Positions 1 to 8,255 of a DNA stretch of 64,000 nucleotides are shown one piece after another; within the stretch, counting starts at the first letter, position 1; every line of letters starts with the position of its first letter. The position numbers and the translations under genes are program-made. This DNA comes from Deltaproteobacteria bacterium. GTDB lineage: Bacteria; Desulfobacterota; Binatia; HRBIN30; JACQVA1. The stretch lies in NCBI GenBank assembly GCA_016178705.1, contig JACOST010000014.1, positions 186,001-250,000 of the forward strand. Direction: 5' to 3'. The notes beneath the pieces were generated by a model, which was given only the letters and a program-made list of their open reading frames with translations, was not told the origin of the DNA and searched no databases.

Positions 1-1
1 T

Positions 2-799
2 GTCAGCACCCACCACCCGTTCGCCGATGCCTTGTCGTTTGTCGACCCGACCAGCTTCGCTATCGGCTCGAAGATCGACTTCGGCGTCGCGTTGCCACAG
101 GGTGTCGCGGTCAGTGCAAACAGTGCACGGGTGTACGTGACGGACGCCCCGGTTGGATTTGTCTCGATCATTGATCCGTCGGCCGGGTCCGTCATCGGCT
201 CCGTTGGTGTGGGAATCTATCCGCGCGGGATCGCCCTCACATCGGATGGGACGCTGGCATACGTGGCGAACGAGGCGTCGCGCTCCGTGTCCGTCATCGA
301 TACGGAGACGATCACAGTCGCGCGCACGATTTCGTTTCCAAACTATCCCGTCGATGTCGCGATTGCCGATCTCCGCGCGCGAACATGCGTTGGCGACGCA
401 CCCTGTACGGCGACGCCGACGTTCACCACGCGGCCGACACACTCCGCAACACCAACGCCAACGGTGACACTGGGAGTCCCGTGTTTTGGCGGCATCACTT
501 GCACGCCGATGGGTACGTCAACGAGGACACCCACCGCCACGGTGACGCACACCCGTACGCCGTGCCCGGCTGGGTCCTTCGCCAGCTGTACGTATCCCAG
601 CAGCAGCCCCGACTGCGGGGCGGATACCCGATGCGAATGCATCGCGTGCCCGCAGTGCCCGCCAAATCAGGTCCGACCTTTCGGGCTCGGCGACTGTCTC
701 TGCATCCGCGAGCCCACTCCGACTGTACAGCCGCCCGCCACGCCACGGGCTACTCCCACACCAACCAAGATATCGCTCGCGTCAATGGGAGTTGCATGA
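2..799 (+). CDS. Exported YVTN-type beta-propeller protein, C-terminal part (5' end outside window)
   Basis: The reading frame is open to the left window edge, so the start is missing. The first ~115 visible codons carry beta-propeller repeats of the YVTN type (YPRGIALTSDG, AYVANEASRSVSVID), the kind found in surface 40-residue-repeat proteins. A Thr/Pro-rich low-complexity stretch follows, then a cysteine-rich patch (CGADTRCECIACPQCPP) and a second Thr/Pro tail. The stop overlaps the next start as ATGA, so the two genes are probably co-translated. Export is inferred from domain type and tail; the signal peptide would lie upstream. Specific function unknown. Confidence 0.75.
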   Translation, partial: VSTHHPFADALSFVDPTSFAIGSKIDFGVALPQGVAVSANSARVYVTDAPVGFVSIIDPSAGSVIGSVGVGIYPRGIALTSDGTLAYVANEASRSVSVIDTETITVARTISFPNYPVDVAIADLRARTCVGDAPCTATPTFTTRPTHSATPTPTVTLGVPCFGGITCTPMGTSTRTPTATVTHTRTPCPAGSFASCTYPSSSPDCGADTRCECIACPQCPPNQVRPFGLGDCLCIREPTPTVQPPATPRATPTPTKISLASMGVA

Positions 800-1806
800 C
801 GGCTTCGTGGATTTCCCGAAGCCGGTTGCTGCGCTCGCGGCATGTGCTTGCGACCGCACTATTCGCGCTCCTCGTCGGTTGCGGCGGCAGTGGCAGCGGT
901 GCGCTGCCGACGCCCTCGCCGACGTTACTGCCGACCGCGTCGCCAACGATGAGCGCGCCGACCCCGACCGTATCCGCAACGCCGAGCAACACCGCAGCGC
1001 CCACGGACTCGCCGACTCCAACGCCCACCTGCGCTCCGACCGGCACGCCGTATCACAGCGATGACTGCCAATCGTGTCCTACAATTCGTGAAGGCTGCTA
1101 CGCCTCGGCGTGCGGCCAATGTATCCCGAACCCGACGTTGACACCGACACCGAAGGGTCCGACGCCTTCACCTACCTGCGCAGGGATCATCTTCGCGTTC
1201 TGCCCGGGCGATACCTGCGGCCCGTGCTGCATGTGCGAAGCGACCACTACGCCGACGCCTCCGGGCAAAGTGACCAACACGCCGGGTGCCACCCCGCTGC
1301 GAACGCCGGTGTGCGCTGGACCGTGCCCCGACCTCGTGGCGAGCCAAGTTGGCTTGTTCTCCTTTTACGGTTGCATCGTTTCGTTCAGTGATTGGTTGGC
1401 TCTTCCGCGCGATGTGCGGGTGTGCGTCACCAATTTTGGCAATGCCGCGGCCGGGTCGTTCCATGTTTCGGTCGGACCTCCGGTCTCGACCGTCTTGACG
1501 GTGAACGGGCTCGCGGCCGGCGGTTCCTCATGCATGACGTTCCCGCACGGAAGCGAATTTCCCAGGCTCGACGTGTTCGCCGATTCCCTCAACGAAGTCG
1601 ACGAGAGCGACGAGTCGAACAACAAGGCCGCCTACGCCCCGACCGGAACGCCGCCGACTATATGTACCCCGACGCCCACCCCTCCGGCGTCGCCTCCAAC
1701 CGTCACGGCGACGGCGACTCGATCAGGGGGCACGCCCACCTCCACACCAACGATCACGCCGACTCCGACGAAGACACCCTCGCTGATTCCCGCGGCCTTC
1801 ATCTGA
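796..1806 (+). CDS. Thr/Pro-rich lipoprotein with a CARDB-like domain
   Basis: A protein of 336 aa starting at the ATG that overlaps the previous stop. The N-terminus has a basic region, a hydrophobic core and a lipobox ending LLVGC (cysteine near residue 36), so it is predicted to be a lipoprotein. Thr/Pro/Ser linkers alternate with cysteine-rich blocks (DDCQSCPTIREGC; CPGDTCGPCCMC). Residues ~175-280 resemble a CARDB adhesion-type beta-sandwich: they start PDLVASQV and end with the typical NEVDESDESNN. A Thr/Pro tail closes the protein. Probably a surface or secreted adhesion or structural protein; no catalytic motif is visible. Confidence 0.7.
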   Translation: MTASWISRSRLLRSRHVLATALFALLVGCGGSGSGALPTPSPTLLPTASPTMSAPTPTVSATPSNTAAPTDSPTPTPTCAPTGTPYHSDDCQSCPTIREGCYASACGQCIPNPTLTPTPKGPTPSPTCAGIIFAFCPGDTCGPCCMCEATTTPTPPGKVTNTPGATPLRTPVCAGPCPDLVASQVGLFSFYGCIVSFSDWLALPRDVRVCVTNFGNAAAGSFHVSVGPPVSTVLTVNGLAAGGSSCMTFPHGSEFPRLDVFADSLNEVDESDESNNKAAYAPTGTPPTICTPTPTPPASPPTVTATATRSGGTPTSTPTITPTPTKTPSLIPAAFI

Positions 1807-1814
1807 TTCGGTAG

Positions 1815-1854
1815 GGCGGGCGGCTCGCCCGCCGTGCAGGCAGGGACGCCTGCA
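1815..1854. repeat. Tandem GC-rich hairpins after the lipoprotein gene
   Basis: Two perfect 7-bp stems lie just after the stop at 1806: GGCGGGC/GCCCGCC (loop 5) and TGCAGGC/GCCTGCA (loop 6). No T-tract follows, so this is not a standard intrinsic terminator, but it could slow polymerase or protect the mRNA 3' end. The following 1857-2002 contains only low-information sequence and no gene. Confidence 0.5.
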
Positions 1855-2002
1855 CCCACCAGGACTCTTCCTTCGTGCCCTTCGTGTCTTCGTGGTGAAC
1901 TCCGTTCGGCCGCGTTGCTTCTGCGCTGAACCGGCCTCTGCACCGGAAGACGCAATCACTATCGTCGGCGCGCGCCAGAACAATCGGAAAGGGATCCGGC
2001 GC

Positions 2003-2314
2003 TCAGTCGGGGATCTCGACTTCGACGTGGTCCCCGACGATAGCGGCGGCGTAGACGGCGACGCCGCGCGTAGCGGGGCCGCGCTCGACGGCACCGGTTT
2101 GCAAGTTGAAACATGAGCCGTGCGTGCGACAGGACACGCGGCCATCATTGATCAAGCCGTCATGCAGGGGAAAGCCGCGATGCGGGCAGACGTTGTCGAT
2201 TGCAAAGACGTCGGTGCCAACCCGGAAGATCGCCAGGCGCCGCGCCCCAACGTTGACGGCGATGCCGCGCCGCTCGGGAAAGTCGGCGACAAGTCCAATC
2301 ATGACGCGAGACAT
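2003..2314 (-). CDS. Rieske [2Fe-2S] ferredoxin
   Basis: A protein of 103 aa. The cluster ligands are all present as C43-x-H45 (CPH) and C62-x2-H65 (CRTH), separated by 16 residues, in the usual small Rieske ferredoxin context (DNVCPHRG, SCRTHGSCF). There is no transmembrane segment, so this is a soluble electron carrier of the NirD/ring-oxygenase ferredoxin type. The start at 2314 was chosen because homology begins there; upstream codons are low-complexity Arg-rich sequence. It stands alone with no oxygenase or reductase next to it, so its partner is unknown. Confidence 0.85.
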   Translation of the reverse strand: MSRVMIGLVADFPERRGIAVNVGARRLAIFRVGTDVFAIDNVCPHRGFPLHDGLINDGRVSCRTHGSCFNLQTGAVERGPATRGVAVYAAAIVGDHVEVEIPD

Positions 2315-2352
2315 CGGAGAGTTGTTGGCGTTCGTGCCTGGCCGGTGACTCT

Positions 2353-2388
2353 CGCGACGGGTCCGCACCGTAGCGCGGACCCGTCGCG
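2353..2388. repeat. 14-bp perfect inverted repeat in divergent intergenic region
   Basis: Arms at 2353-2366 and 2375-2388 (CGCGACGGGTCCGC and its exact complement) are separated by 8 nt. It lies 39 bp upstream of the Rieske gene start, inside the 460-bp gap 2315-2774. It could be an operator, an mRNA hairpin or a repeat relic; no T-run follows. The rest of that gap holds the dispersed repeat at 2559-2691 and otherwise nothing recognisable. Confidence 0.6.
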
Positions 2389-2558
2389 CCCCCCTCAGAG
2401 CCCCGCGCGCGCCTGCCAAGCAGCGTGAACGCGGAATTGCTTCGTTGATGGCGATGTGTTCGGCACTGCTCGACCAAGTCGGTGGCCGCAATTAGCACAG
2501 CAGCAAAGCCGTCAGCAAGGAAAAACTTCTTCGTCGGATGTTCGGCCAGCATCAGTGG

Positions 2559-2691
2559 CCCCTCGATACGCAGCCCTTCGATACGCGACCTTCGGCGGCT
2601 ACTCAGTGCCGCTACTCGGGGAAGCGGTTTCTTTCTCGGCGAATTCAATACCCGTTTGCCCGAGTAGATCGCGAAGCGATCGTATCGAGGG
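2559..2691 (+). repeat. Dispersed MITE-like repeat, copy A
   Basis: A 133-bp element that begins CCCTCGATACG and ends with its inverse complement CGTATCGAGGG. It has internal sub-repeats (CCCTTCGATACG; CTACTCGGGGAAGCGGTTTC; CGTTTGCCCGAGTAGATCGC). Copies of the same layout are at 5276-5408 (same orientation) and 36578-36708 (opposite orientation). Terminal inversion, constant length and lack of coding capacity fit a MITE or REP-like non-autonomous element. Confidence 0.8.
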
Positions 2692-2774
2692 CCTACTTGT
2701 GCAAAGTCCATCGTCGGTGCTACTCGGAGCCGGCGCGCGAACTCACGCAGGCAACGACCCCAAAGGAGATATGC

Positions 2775-3611
2775 ATGGATGCGTTCAAGGACCGAGTGGC
2801 GGTCATCACCGGTGGCGCCGGCGGGATTGGCCTCACCATGGCGCGAGCGTTTGCCGCGCGCGGCGCGAAGCTGGTGCTGGCCGATCTCGACGAGGCAGCG
2901 CTGCAGCGGGCGACCACCGAGCTGACCACCGCCGGGGCCGCGGTGCTCGGAGTCCGAACCGATGTGACCAAGCTCGCCAGCGTGCAGGCACTGGCCGAGG
3001 CGACGACGCAGCGCTTCGGTGCGGTCCACATCGTCTGCAACAACGCCGGCGTCGCCACCTTTGGTGAGATCTGCGAGTCGACGCATCAGGACTGGGAGTT
3101 CACGATGAACGTGAACTTCTGGGGCGTGGTGCACGGCGTCGAAACCTTTGTGCCTCGGCTGATCGCGCAAGGCACCGGCGGCCACATCGTCAACACCGCG
3201 TCGATGGCGGGGTTGGTCGGCATGCAATGGCTGGGCATCTACTGCGCTTCGAAATTCGCGGTGGTCGGGTTGACCGAAGCGCTGCAGCGCGAGCTCAAGC
3301 CGCGCGGCATCGGCGTCAGCGTGCTGTGCCCGATGATCGTCGCCACCAATATCAATCAGAACTCGGTGCGCATGCGTCCCACCGAGCTGCGCAACCCGGG
3401 CGAGCAACCCCTGCTGGAGAACGGCGCACCGGTCGATGTGCCAGACGGCGCAATGAAGGGCGGCACCATCGCGCCCGAAGAAGTCGCCCGCCGCGTCGTG
3501 CGCGCGATCGAGCGCAAGGACCTCTACATTCTTACGCATCCGGAGCAACGCGAGTTCCTGCGGCGGCGAGCCAAGAGACTCGATGCGATGTTCGAGGAGG
3601 GGACCTGGTGA
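2775..3611 (+). CDS. SDR family NAD(P)-dependent oxidoreductase
   Basis: A protein of 278 aa. Classical short-chain dehydrogenase features are present: the TGGAGGIG cofactor loop (residues 12-19), NNAG (89-92), and the Ser143, Tyr156-x3-Lys160 catalytic set (YCASK). The C-terminal part is longer than in a minimal SDR and ends in a basic helix. The ATG at 2775 is preceded by AAAGGAG at good spacing; the ATG at 2771 is out of frame. The stop overlaps the next SDR start as GTGA, indicating translational coupling. Substrate unknown; likely a hydroxyl/keto conversion on a lipid, alcohol or xenobiotic. Confidence 0.88.
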   Translation: MDAFKDRVAVITGGAGGIGLTMARAFAARGAKLVLADLDEAALQRATTELTTAGAAVLGVRTDVTKLASVQALAEATTQRFGAVHIVCNNAGVATFGEICESTHQDWEFTMNVNFWGVVHGVETFVPRLIAQGTGGHIVNTASMAGLVGMQWLGIYCASKFAVVGLTEALQRELKPRGIGVSVLCPMIVATNINQNSVRMRPTELRNPGEQPLLENGAPVDVPDGAMKGGTIAPEEVARRVVRAIERKDLYILTHPEQREFLRRRAKRLDAMFEEGTW

Positions 3612-4375
3612 ACGATCTATTTTCGATTCAAGGCAAAGTGGCCGTCGTCACCGGCGGTTCACGTGGTATCGGGCTGATGATCGCGCGCGGCTTCGTCGAA
3701 CACGGCGCGAAAGTGTACATCGCGTCGCGCAAGCAAGCGGATTGCGACAAAGTGGTCGCCGAGTTGTCGCCACACGGCCCCTGCGTGGCAATTGCCGCCG
3801 ATCTCTCGACCGAGGCGGAGTGCAATCGCCTGGCGCAAGCGATCGCCGCGCGCGAGTCTGCCGTGCACATCTTGGTGAACAACGCCGGCGCCAACTGGGG
3901 CGCGCCGTTGGAGGAGTTTCCGGATTCGGCGTGGGACAAGGTGTTGGCGCTCAACGTGAAGGGTGTCTTTCATCTTACGCGCGCCTTGCTGCCGCAGCTC
4001 AAGCAGGGCGCGCGGCCCGGCGATCCGGCGCGCGTCATCAACATCGGGTCGATCGACGGATTGAAAGTCCCGCTACTGGAGACCTACGCGTACTCGGCCA
4101 GCAAGGCTGCCGTGCATCACCTGACGCGCGCGTTGGCGATGAAGCTGGCCAGCGATGGCATTACGGTGAACGCAATCGCGCCCGGTCCGTTCGAAAGCAA
4201 GATGATGGCAGTGACGCTCGATCGCTTTCGCGACGCCATCGTTGCGTCGTGCCCGCTGGGTCGTATCGGCGAACCGGAAGACATGGCCGGCACCGCGATC
4301 TTCCTCGCTTCGCGCGCCGGCGCTTACATCACCGGTGCCGTGTTGCCGGTCGACGGCGGCATCTCGACACGCTGA
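3608..4375 (+). CDS. SDR family oxidoreductase, 3-oxoacyl reductase-like
   Basis: A protein of 255 aa with a GTG start overlapping the preceding TGA. Motifs: TGGSRGIG (15-22), NNAG (91-94), Ser148, Tyr162-x3-Lys166 (YSASK), and the C-terminal signature ITGAVLPVDGG typical of FabG/RhlG-like beta-ketoacyl or acetoacetyl reductases. The full classical SDR fold is present. It forms a two-gene unit with the SDR before it. The reductase role on a 3-oxoacyl or similar ketone is family knowledge; the real substrate cannot be read from sequence. Confidence 0.88.
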   Translation: MNDLFSIQGKVAVVTGGSRGIGLMIARGFVEHGAKVYIASRKQADCDKVVAELSPHGPCVAIAADLSTEAECNRLAQAIAARESAVHILVNNAGANWGAPLEEFPDSAWDKVLALNVKGVFHLTRALLPQLKQGARPGDPARVINIGSIDGLKVPLLETYAYSASKAAVHHLTRALAMKLASDGITVNAIAPGPFESKMMAVTLDRFRDAIVASCPLGRIGEPEDMAGTAIFLASRAGAYITGAVLPVDGGISTR

Positions 4376-4384
4376 GCGACACAT

Positions 4385-5212
4385 TCACCGCGGGCGTGCC
4401 TTGGCCTTGTCGCGCGCGGCGGCGATGGTCGTCGCCGGCACCGGGTCCCAGCGCGCGGCGCCCTTGCGGAACAGACCGGGCAGCAAGGCTTTGAACAAGA
4501 ACACCCAGCGCAGTGATTTGGGTACGGTCATCTCGTGGCGCTTCTTTTCGATGCACTCGAAGACCGCGTCGGAGATCAGGCTCGGCGGATATTTCTTGCC
4601 GCGATAGCGCACCGGTGCTTCGGACGCGGCTTTGTCCCAAATCTCGGTGTCGATCGGGCCGACGTGAATGACAGCCGGATGAATGTTCGAGCCGACGAGA
4701 TCGAGCCACAAGCCTTCGGTGAATCCAGTGAGCGCGAACTTTGAGGCGGCATAGACGGTTTCGCGCGGCGGCGGGATCTTCCCCGCGCCCGACGAGATGT
4801 TGATGATGTAGCCTTCGCCCTGGCGCAGCATCGCCGGCAGCGCGGCGACTGTGAGATACGCCGGTGCGAGAAAGTTCACCCGCATCGTGTAGTCAATGTC
4901 TTCGGGCGTCACATCGAAGAATTGCTTGTGCTTGGGAATGCCGGCGTTGTTGACCAGGATGTCGAGCCGACCGAATCGTTCGACGGCGCGCGCCACGACC
5001 GCTTCGGCGAACGCTCGCTCGGCGAGATCACCGACGCATGACTCCACCTCGACACCGACCGCGCGGCACTGCACGGCGACCTCTTCCAAGAGTGCCGCGC
5101 GTCGCGCGGCGAGCACCACATGCGCGCCACGGCGCGCGAAGTCGAGGGCGATCTGCTTGCCGATGCCCGACGACGCGCCGGTGATCAGCGCGACTTTTCC
5201 GCGATAGTCCAT
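4385..5212 (-). CDS. SDR family oxidoreductase with C-terminal extension
   Basis: A protein of 275 aa, convergent with the SDR pair. Motifs: TGASSGIG (11-18), NNAG (88-91), Ser140/141, Tyr154-x3-Lys158 (YAASK). After the SDR core a hydrophobic patch (LRWVFLFKALLPGLF) and a basic tail suggest membrane association, as in SDRs acting on long-chain or steroid-like substrates. The start at 5212 (MDYRGKVALITG) is where homology begins; codons upstream of it belong to the repeat at 5276-5408. Substrate unknown. Confidence 0.88.
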   Translation of the reverse strand: MDYRGKVALITGASSGIGKQIALDFARRGAHVVLAARRAALLEEVAVQCRAVGVEVESCVGDLAERAFAEAVVARAVERFGRLDILVNNAGIPKHKQFFDVTPEDIDYTMRVNFLAPAYLTVAALPAMLRQGEGYIINISSGAGKIPPPRETVYAASKFALTGFTEGLWLDLVGSNIHPAVIHVGPIDTEIWDKAASEAPVRYRGKKYPPSLISDAVFECIEKKRHEMTVPKSLRWVFLFKALLPGLFRKGAARWDPVPATTIAAARDKAKARPR

Positions 5213-5275
5213 CCGTGTCCCTTCAAGCACAGGGCAGGAAGGCGAGTAAAGGCGCGGGCGCACAAAGACTCGCCG

Positions 5276-5408
5276 CCCCTCGATACGCCGCCCTTCGATA
5301 CGAAGCCTGCGGCGTCTCCTCAGTGCGACTACTCGGGGAAGCGGTTCCTTTCTTGAGGAGCCCAATGTCCGTTTGCCCGAGTAGATCGCGAAGCGAGCGT
5401 ATCGAGGG
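5276..5408 (+). repeat. Dispersed MITE-like repeat, copy B
   Basis: Same length, orientation and ends as copy A (CCCTCGATACG...CGTATCGAGGG), with the shared internal blocks CTACTCGGGGAAGCGGTT and CGTTTGCCCGAGTAGATCGC. It fills most of the 277-bp divergent gap between the third SDR gene and the phosphatase gene. Copies A and B flank the three SDR genes as direct repeats. Confidence 0.8.
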
Positions 5409-5489
5409 CCTTCTTGAGTCTCCGCCGACTTTGCGTTGAATTCCTTTCCTCGGAGTGAGATTAAAGGAAAGCCAGAAAGAGGAGCGTGC

Positions 5490-7406
5490 ATGGAGCGTGT
5501 CTGCGGGCCGGAGCGATCGGGTGGGCAGGGGCTGGATCCGAACCAAGACGAGTCGGGCGATCGCGCGATTCTCGCGTTGCTCACCGATCCCCACGTGCAC
5601 GAGCACATGGACCTGGCCATCACCTGCCGCGGCGACGCGTATGAAGTCTGGGCGCAGCGCGGCATGATCCGCTTTCAGCGTCTGCTCGCCAACGGACATT
5701 TCGAGTACAAGGTGATCGAGCAGATCGGCAACAACCCGATTGCCGATCAGCGCCACACGCCGATCGCGACGTGTGCGGAGGAACTATCCGCCGCCGCCGC
5801 ATCGGGACATCCGACCGAAGACGTCAACCATGCGTTCATCGAACCGTCGCAGGTCAGTTATCCGTACGCGTACGAACGCATCGCGCAACTGTTCGACAGC
5901 CCCAACGCGCCGGACATCGTGGTCAGCGCGAAGGCTTACGCGTTCGGACTCCAAGCCGGTCAGCACGGCGCACTCGACATCGTGCAGTCGCGTGCGCCGC
6001 TGGCGTTCGCCGGGCCCGGCATCAAGCCCGGGCTCTACGAGTCCGCGCCGCGCCACGTCGACATCGCCCCGACGGTTTGCCGACTGATGCGTTTTCCGTT
6101 GATCGACGGCAAGGACGGTACCGGCCGCACGGCGGGCGAGCGCGGTGTTGCGGCCGACGTGTATCTCAAACGACAGGATGGGCGCGTGCTCGACGAGATC
6201 GTCGATACGAGCGCCAAACCCGAACGGGTCTACTTCGTCATCTTCGACGGCCTGAGCAACAGCGAGCTGCGCCACCTGCTCGACACCAACGATGCAATCA
6301 TCACTAATCTGCGCCGGCTCCTCGATCGCAGCGCGCGCTTCGTCTACGGCTCGACGGTGAACTTTCCGTCGATCACCTGGCCGAGCCACAGCACCATCTT
6401 CACCGGCGCATACTGCGGCCATCACGACATCGTGAACCCGAGTTACTACGACCGCGCCGCGCGGCAACCGCTCGCGCCGCAAGGCCAGGGCGTGCAAACC
6501 GAACGCTATCTCGGCGACGGCGTCGAGACGCTGTACGAGGCGTTTCATCGCGTGCTCGGTCCCGCGGCATTCACGGCGAACATCCATGAGCCGCAGGGAC
6601 GTGGCGCCGATCACGCCGCGCTGGAGCGACGCATCGTCGGTCCGCGCGATCGCATGAAGGCGCTCACGGCGGAGTTCGGCGCGGCGATTCATCCACGCTA
6701 CCTCGCCGACGGCCACGAAGGGGTGCAGCGCGAAGCCGTGCTCGACACGCGCGGCATGGCCCAGCTCTTTGTGCTCTTCGACGACCCGTCGCACCCACTG
6801 CCTGTGCTGGTTGCGCACGAGTTCGCGCTGACCGACGGCGCCGGCCACGACTACGGCCCGCACGGTAGCGGTCTGCGCACCGCGATCGCCGAGACCGACA
6901 CGCGCCTCGGGCATGTTCTCGACATGCTGGAAGCGAAAGGCCTGGTCGATTCGACCCTGTTCGTCTTCACCAGCGATCACGGCATGGCGGCGCAGGACGT
7001 GAGCTTGCGCGCCAACCCCGCGCGGCATCTCGAACGCATCGGCATGAAGACGGTGACCGGCGAGCCGATGATTTGGCTGCGCGATCTCGCGGTGGAAGTC
7101 GCACCGGCGCCCGACGGCCGCACCGCGCGGGTCACCGTGCTCGACAACGACGCGGATCAATCCGGCGAGCAGCCACCGATCAAGAACGCCGAGGTGATCG
7201 TCCACACGCATGCGGACAACGTCATCGCCCGCTTGCAGACCACCGACGCCGGCGTCGCGGGCTTTGCCACGCCGCCCGACATCGAACCGTCCGCCATCGC
7301 CCTGTCCGTTCGTCACCCCGACTACAACCCGCGCCATCTGCGCCTCGACGGCACGCGCATCGGCATCGATCTGCGCGAGCAGTTGTACGGGAACCGCACC
7401 GGTTGA
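5490..7406 (+). CDS. Alkaline phosphatase superfamily (NPP-type) hydrolase with apparently permuted motif order
   Basis: A protein of 638 aa. The start at 5490 follows GAGGAG. From residue ~245 it shows the NPP phosphodiesterase order: FDG (Asp253), a Thr296 nucleophile in ITWPSHST, DGAGHDYGPHG (Asp449, His453) and SDHGM (Asp496, His497). The last metal-binding His motif expected after these is not found there. It appears in the N-terminal half instead: QHGALD (His159) followed by PLAFAGPG and DIAPTVCRLM, which normally close this fold. Residues ~575-625 look like a small Ig-like carboxypeptidase-regulatory domain. No signal peptide is visible. Likely cleaves phosphate mono- or diesters. Confidence 0.8.
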   Translation: MERVCGPERSGGQGLDPNQDESGDRAILALLTDPHVHEHMDLAITCRGDAYEVWAQRGMIRFQRLLANGHFEYKVIEQIGNNPIADQRHTPIATCAEELSAAAASGHPTEDVNHAFIEPSQVSYPYAYERIAQLFDSPNAPDIVVSAKAYAFGLQAGQHGALDIVQSRAPLAFAGPGIKPGLYESAPRHVDIAPTVCRLMRFPLIDGKDGTGRTAGERGVAADVYLKRQDGRVLDEIVDTSAKPERVYFVIFDGLSNSELRHLLDTNDAIITNLRRLLDRSARFVYGSTVNFPSITWPSHSTIFTGAYCGHHDIVNPSYYDRAARQPLAPQGQGVQTERYLGDGVETLYEAFHRVLGPAAFTANIHEPQGRGADHAALERRIVGPRDRMKALTAEFGAAIHPRYLADGHEGVQREAVLDTRGMAQLFVLFDDPSHPLPVLVAHEFALTDGAGHDYGPHGSGLRTAIAETDTRLGHVLDMLEAKGLVDSTLFVFTSDHGMAAQDVSLRANPARHLERIGMKTVTGEPMIWLRDLAVEVAPAPDGRTARVTVLDNDADQSGEQPPIKNAEVIVHTHADNVIARLQTTDAGVAGFATPPDIEPSAIALSVRHPDYNPRHLRLDGTRIGIDLREQLYGNRTG

Positions 7407-7434
7407 CGAAGAATCAAGGCGTCAGGAGAGCCGT

Positions 7435-7842
7435 ATGACCCAGCGCAAACCTGCCGGGCAAACGTGGGAGTCGTGGATCGAACAACAGGTCCGGGCAGCG
7501 CAGCAAGACGGGCAGTTCGACAATTTGTCGGGAAAGGGAAAACCGATCCCCGGACTCGATGGTCCGCACGATCCGATGTGGTGGCTGAAGGATCTTGTCC
7601 GACGCGAGAAGGTCTCCGATGTCCCTGCTGCGATGGCGATTAGAGTGAAGGTCGAGCGCGAGATCGAGAAGCTGTGGACGCTCACCCGCGAAGCCGACGT
7701 GCGTGCTCGCATCGCTGCGCTCAACCGGGAAATCGCCAAGGTCAACCGTACGACGGTGTCCGGACCGCCGACGAGTCTTGGGCTGCTCGACGCGGAAGCA
7801 ATCGTGCGCCAATGGCGCGAGCGGCAAGTATCGACGCGCTAG
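7435..7842 (+). CDS. DUF1992 (DnaJ-homolog subfamily C member 28 domain) protein
   Basis: A protein of 135 aa. The core WIEQQVRAAQQDGQFDNLSGKGKPIP is the DUF1992 signature, a domain also found in DNAJC28; it spans nearly the whole protein. It is preceded by GGAGAG and starts 28 bp after the phosphatase gene. Its 3' end overlaps the next gene by 31 bp. The molecular function of the family is not established. Confidence 0.85.
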   Translation: MTQRKPAGQTWESWIEQQVRAAQQDGQFDNLSGKGKPIPGLDGPHDPMWWLKDLVRREKVSDVPAAMAIRVKVEREIEKLWTLTREADVRARIAALNREIAKVNRTTVSGPPTSLGLLDAEAIVRQWRERQVSTR

Positions 7843-8255
7843 CCTTCGTCGCCGAACACGGCGTCGTCCTCGAATCGGCGCGCGGGCCGGTGCCGAATCT
7901 GGCGCAGGCAATCGCCGGCGAACCGATTCGCGGCAGTTGGTGGGGGCATCCACGCGGCAACGCCATCCACAACGCGACCTGTGCGGTGCGCGACTCACCT
8001 GATGTGCTGGTCTGCCGCCTGATCGGCGGCAAGATCACCTACGTGCACCGCCGGCTGTGGCCGGCATTGGTGCGGTTGGCGTCGCAGTTCAAGCCGGCGC
8101 AACTGGCCGCGATTCGTGAACAGCATACCGCGAGCGGCAAACACCGCGTCGTCACCACCACGTTCCCGCGCTGGGTGACCCCGGAGATTCGCGCAGCAGC
8201 CGCGCGATTGTCGAAAGAAGCAGCGAGGCAGTTGTTGGGCGCGGCTATTTCTTGA
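7812..8255 (+). CDS. Hypothetical protein, basic, 147 aa
   Basis: The start at ATG 7812 lies inside the 3' end of the DUF1992 gene (31-bp overlap), and the 3' end overlaps the convergent threonine aldolase gene by 11 bp. The sequence is compact and protein-like ([55 protein letters not shown]), with alternating Arg/Trp/Pro clusters. No family recognised with certainty; the basic, Trp-rich make-up could suit nucleic-acid binding, but that is speculative. Coding status is supported by codon pattern and absence of stops. Confidence 0.6.
   Translation: MARAASIDALAFVAEHGVVLESARGPVPNLAQAIAGEPIRGSWWGHPRGNAIHNATCAVRDSPDVLVCRLIGGKITYVHRRLWPALVRLASQFKPAQLAAIREQHTASGKHRVVTTTFPRWVTPEIRAAAARLSKEAARQLLGAAIS

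Noticed and set aside
1873-1905. Possible small peptide or regulatory motif in TTCGTGTCTTCGTGGTGAA
   Set aside because: This phrase is a common low-information intergenic sequence; no start, ribosome site or conservation argument could be made.
2160-3548. Long minus-strand reading frame antisense to the first SDR
   Set aside because: It is the mirror of a strongly supported SDR gene in high-GC DNA; its composition is His/Arg/Ala-rich without domain motifs.
5784-7337. 517-codon minus-strand frame opposite the phosphatase
   Set aside because: Shadow frame: antisense to a gene with intact catalytic motifs, no recognisable domains, Val/Gly/Arg/His bias typical of high-GC mirrors.
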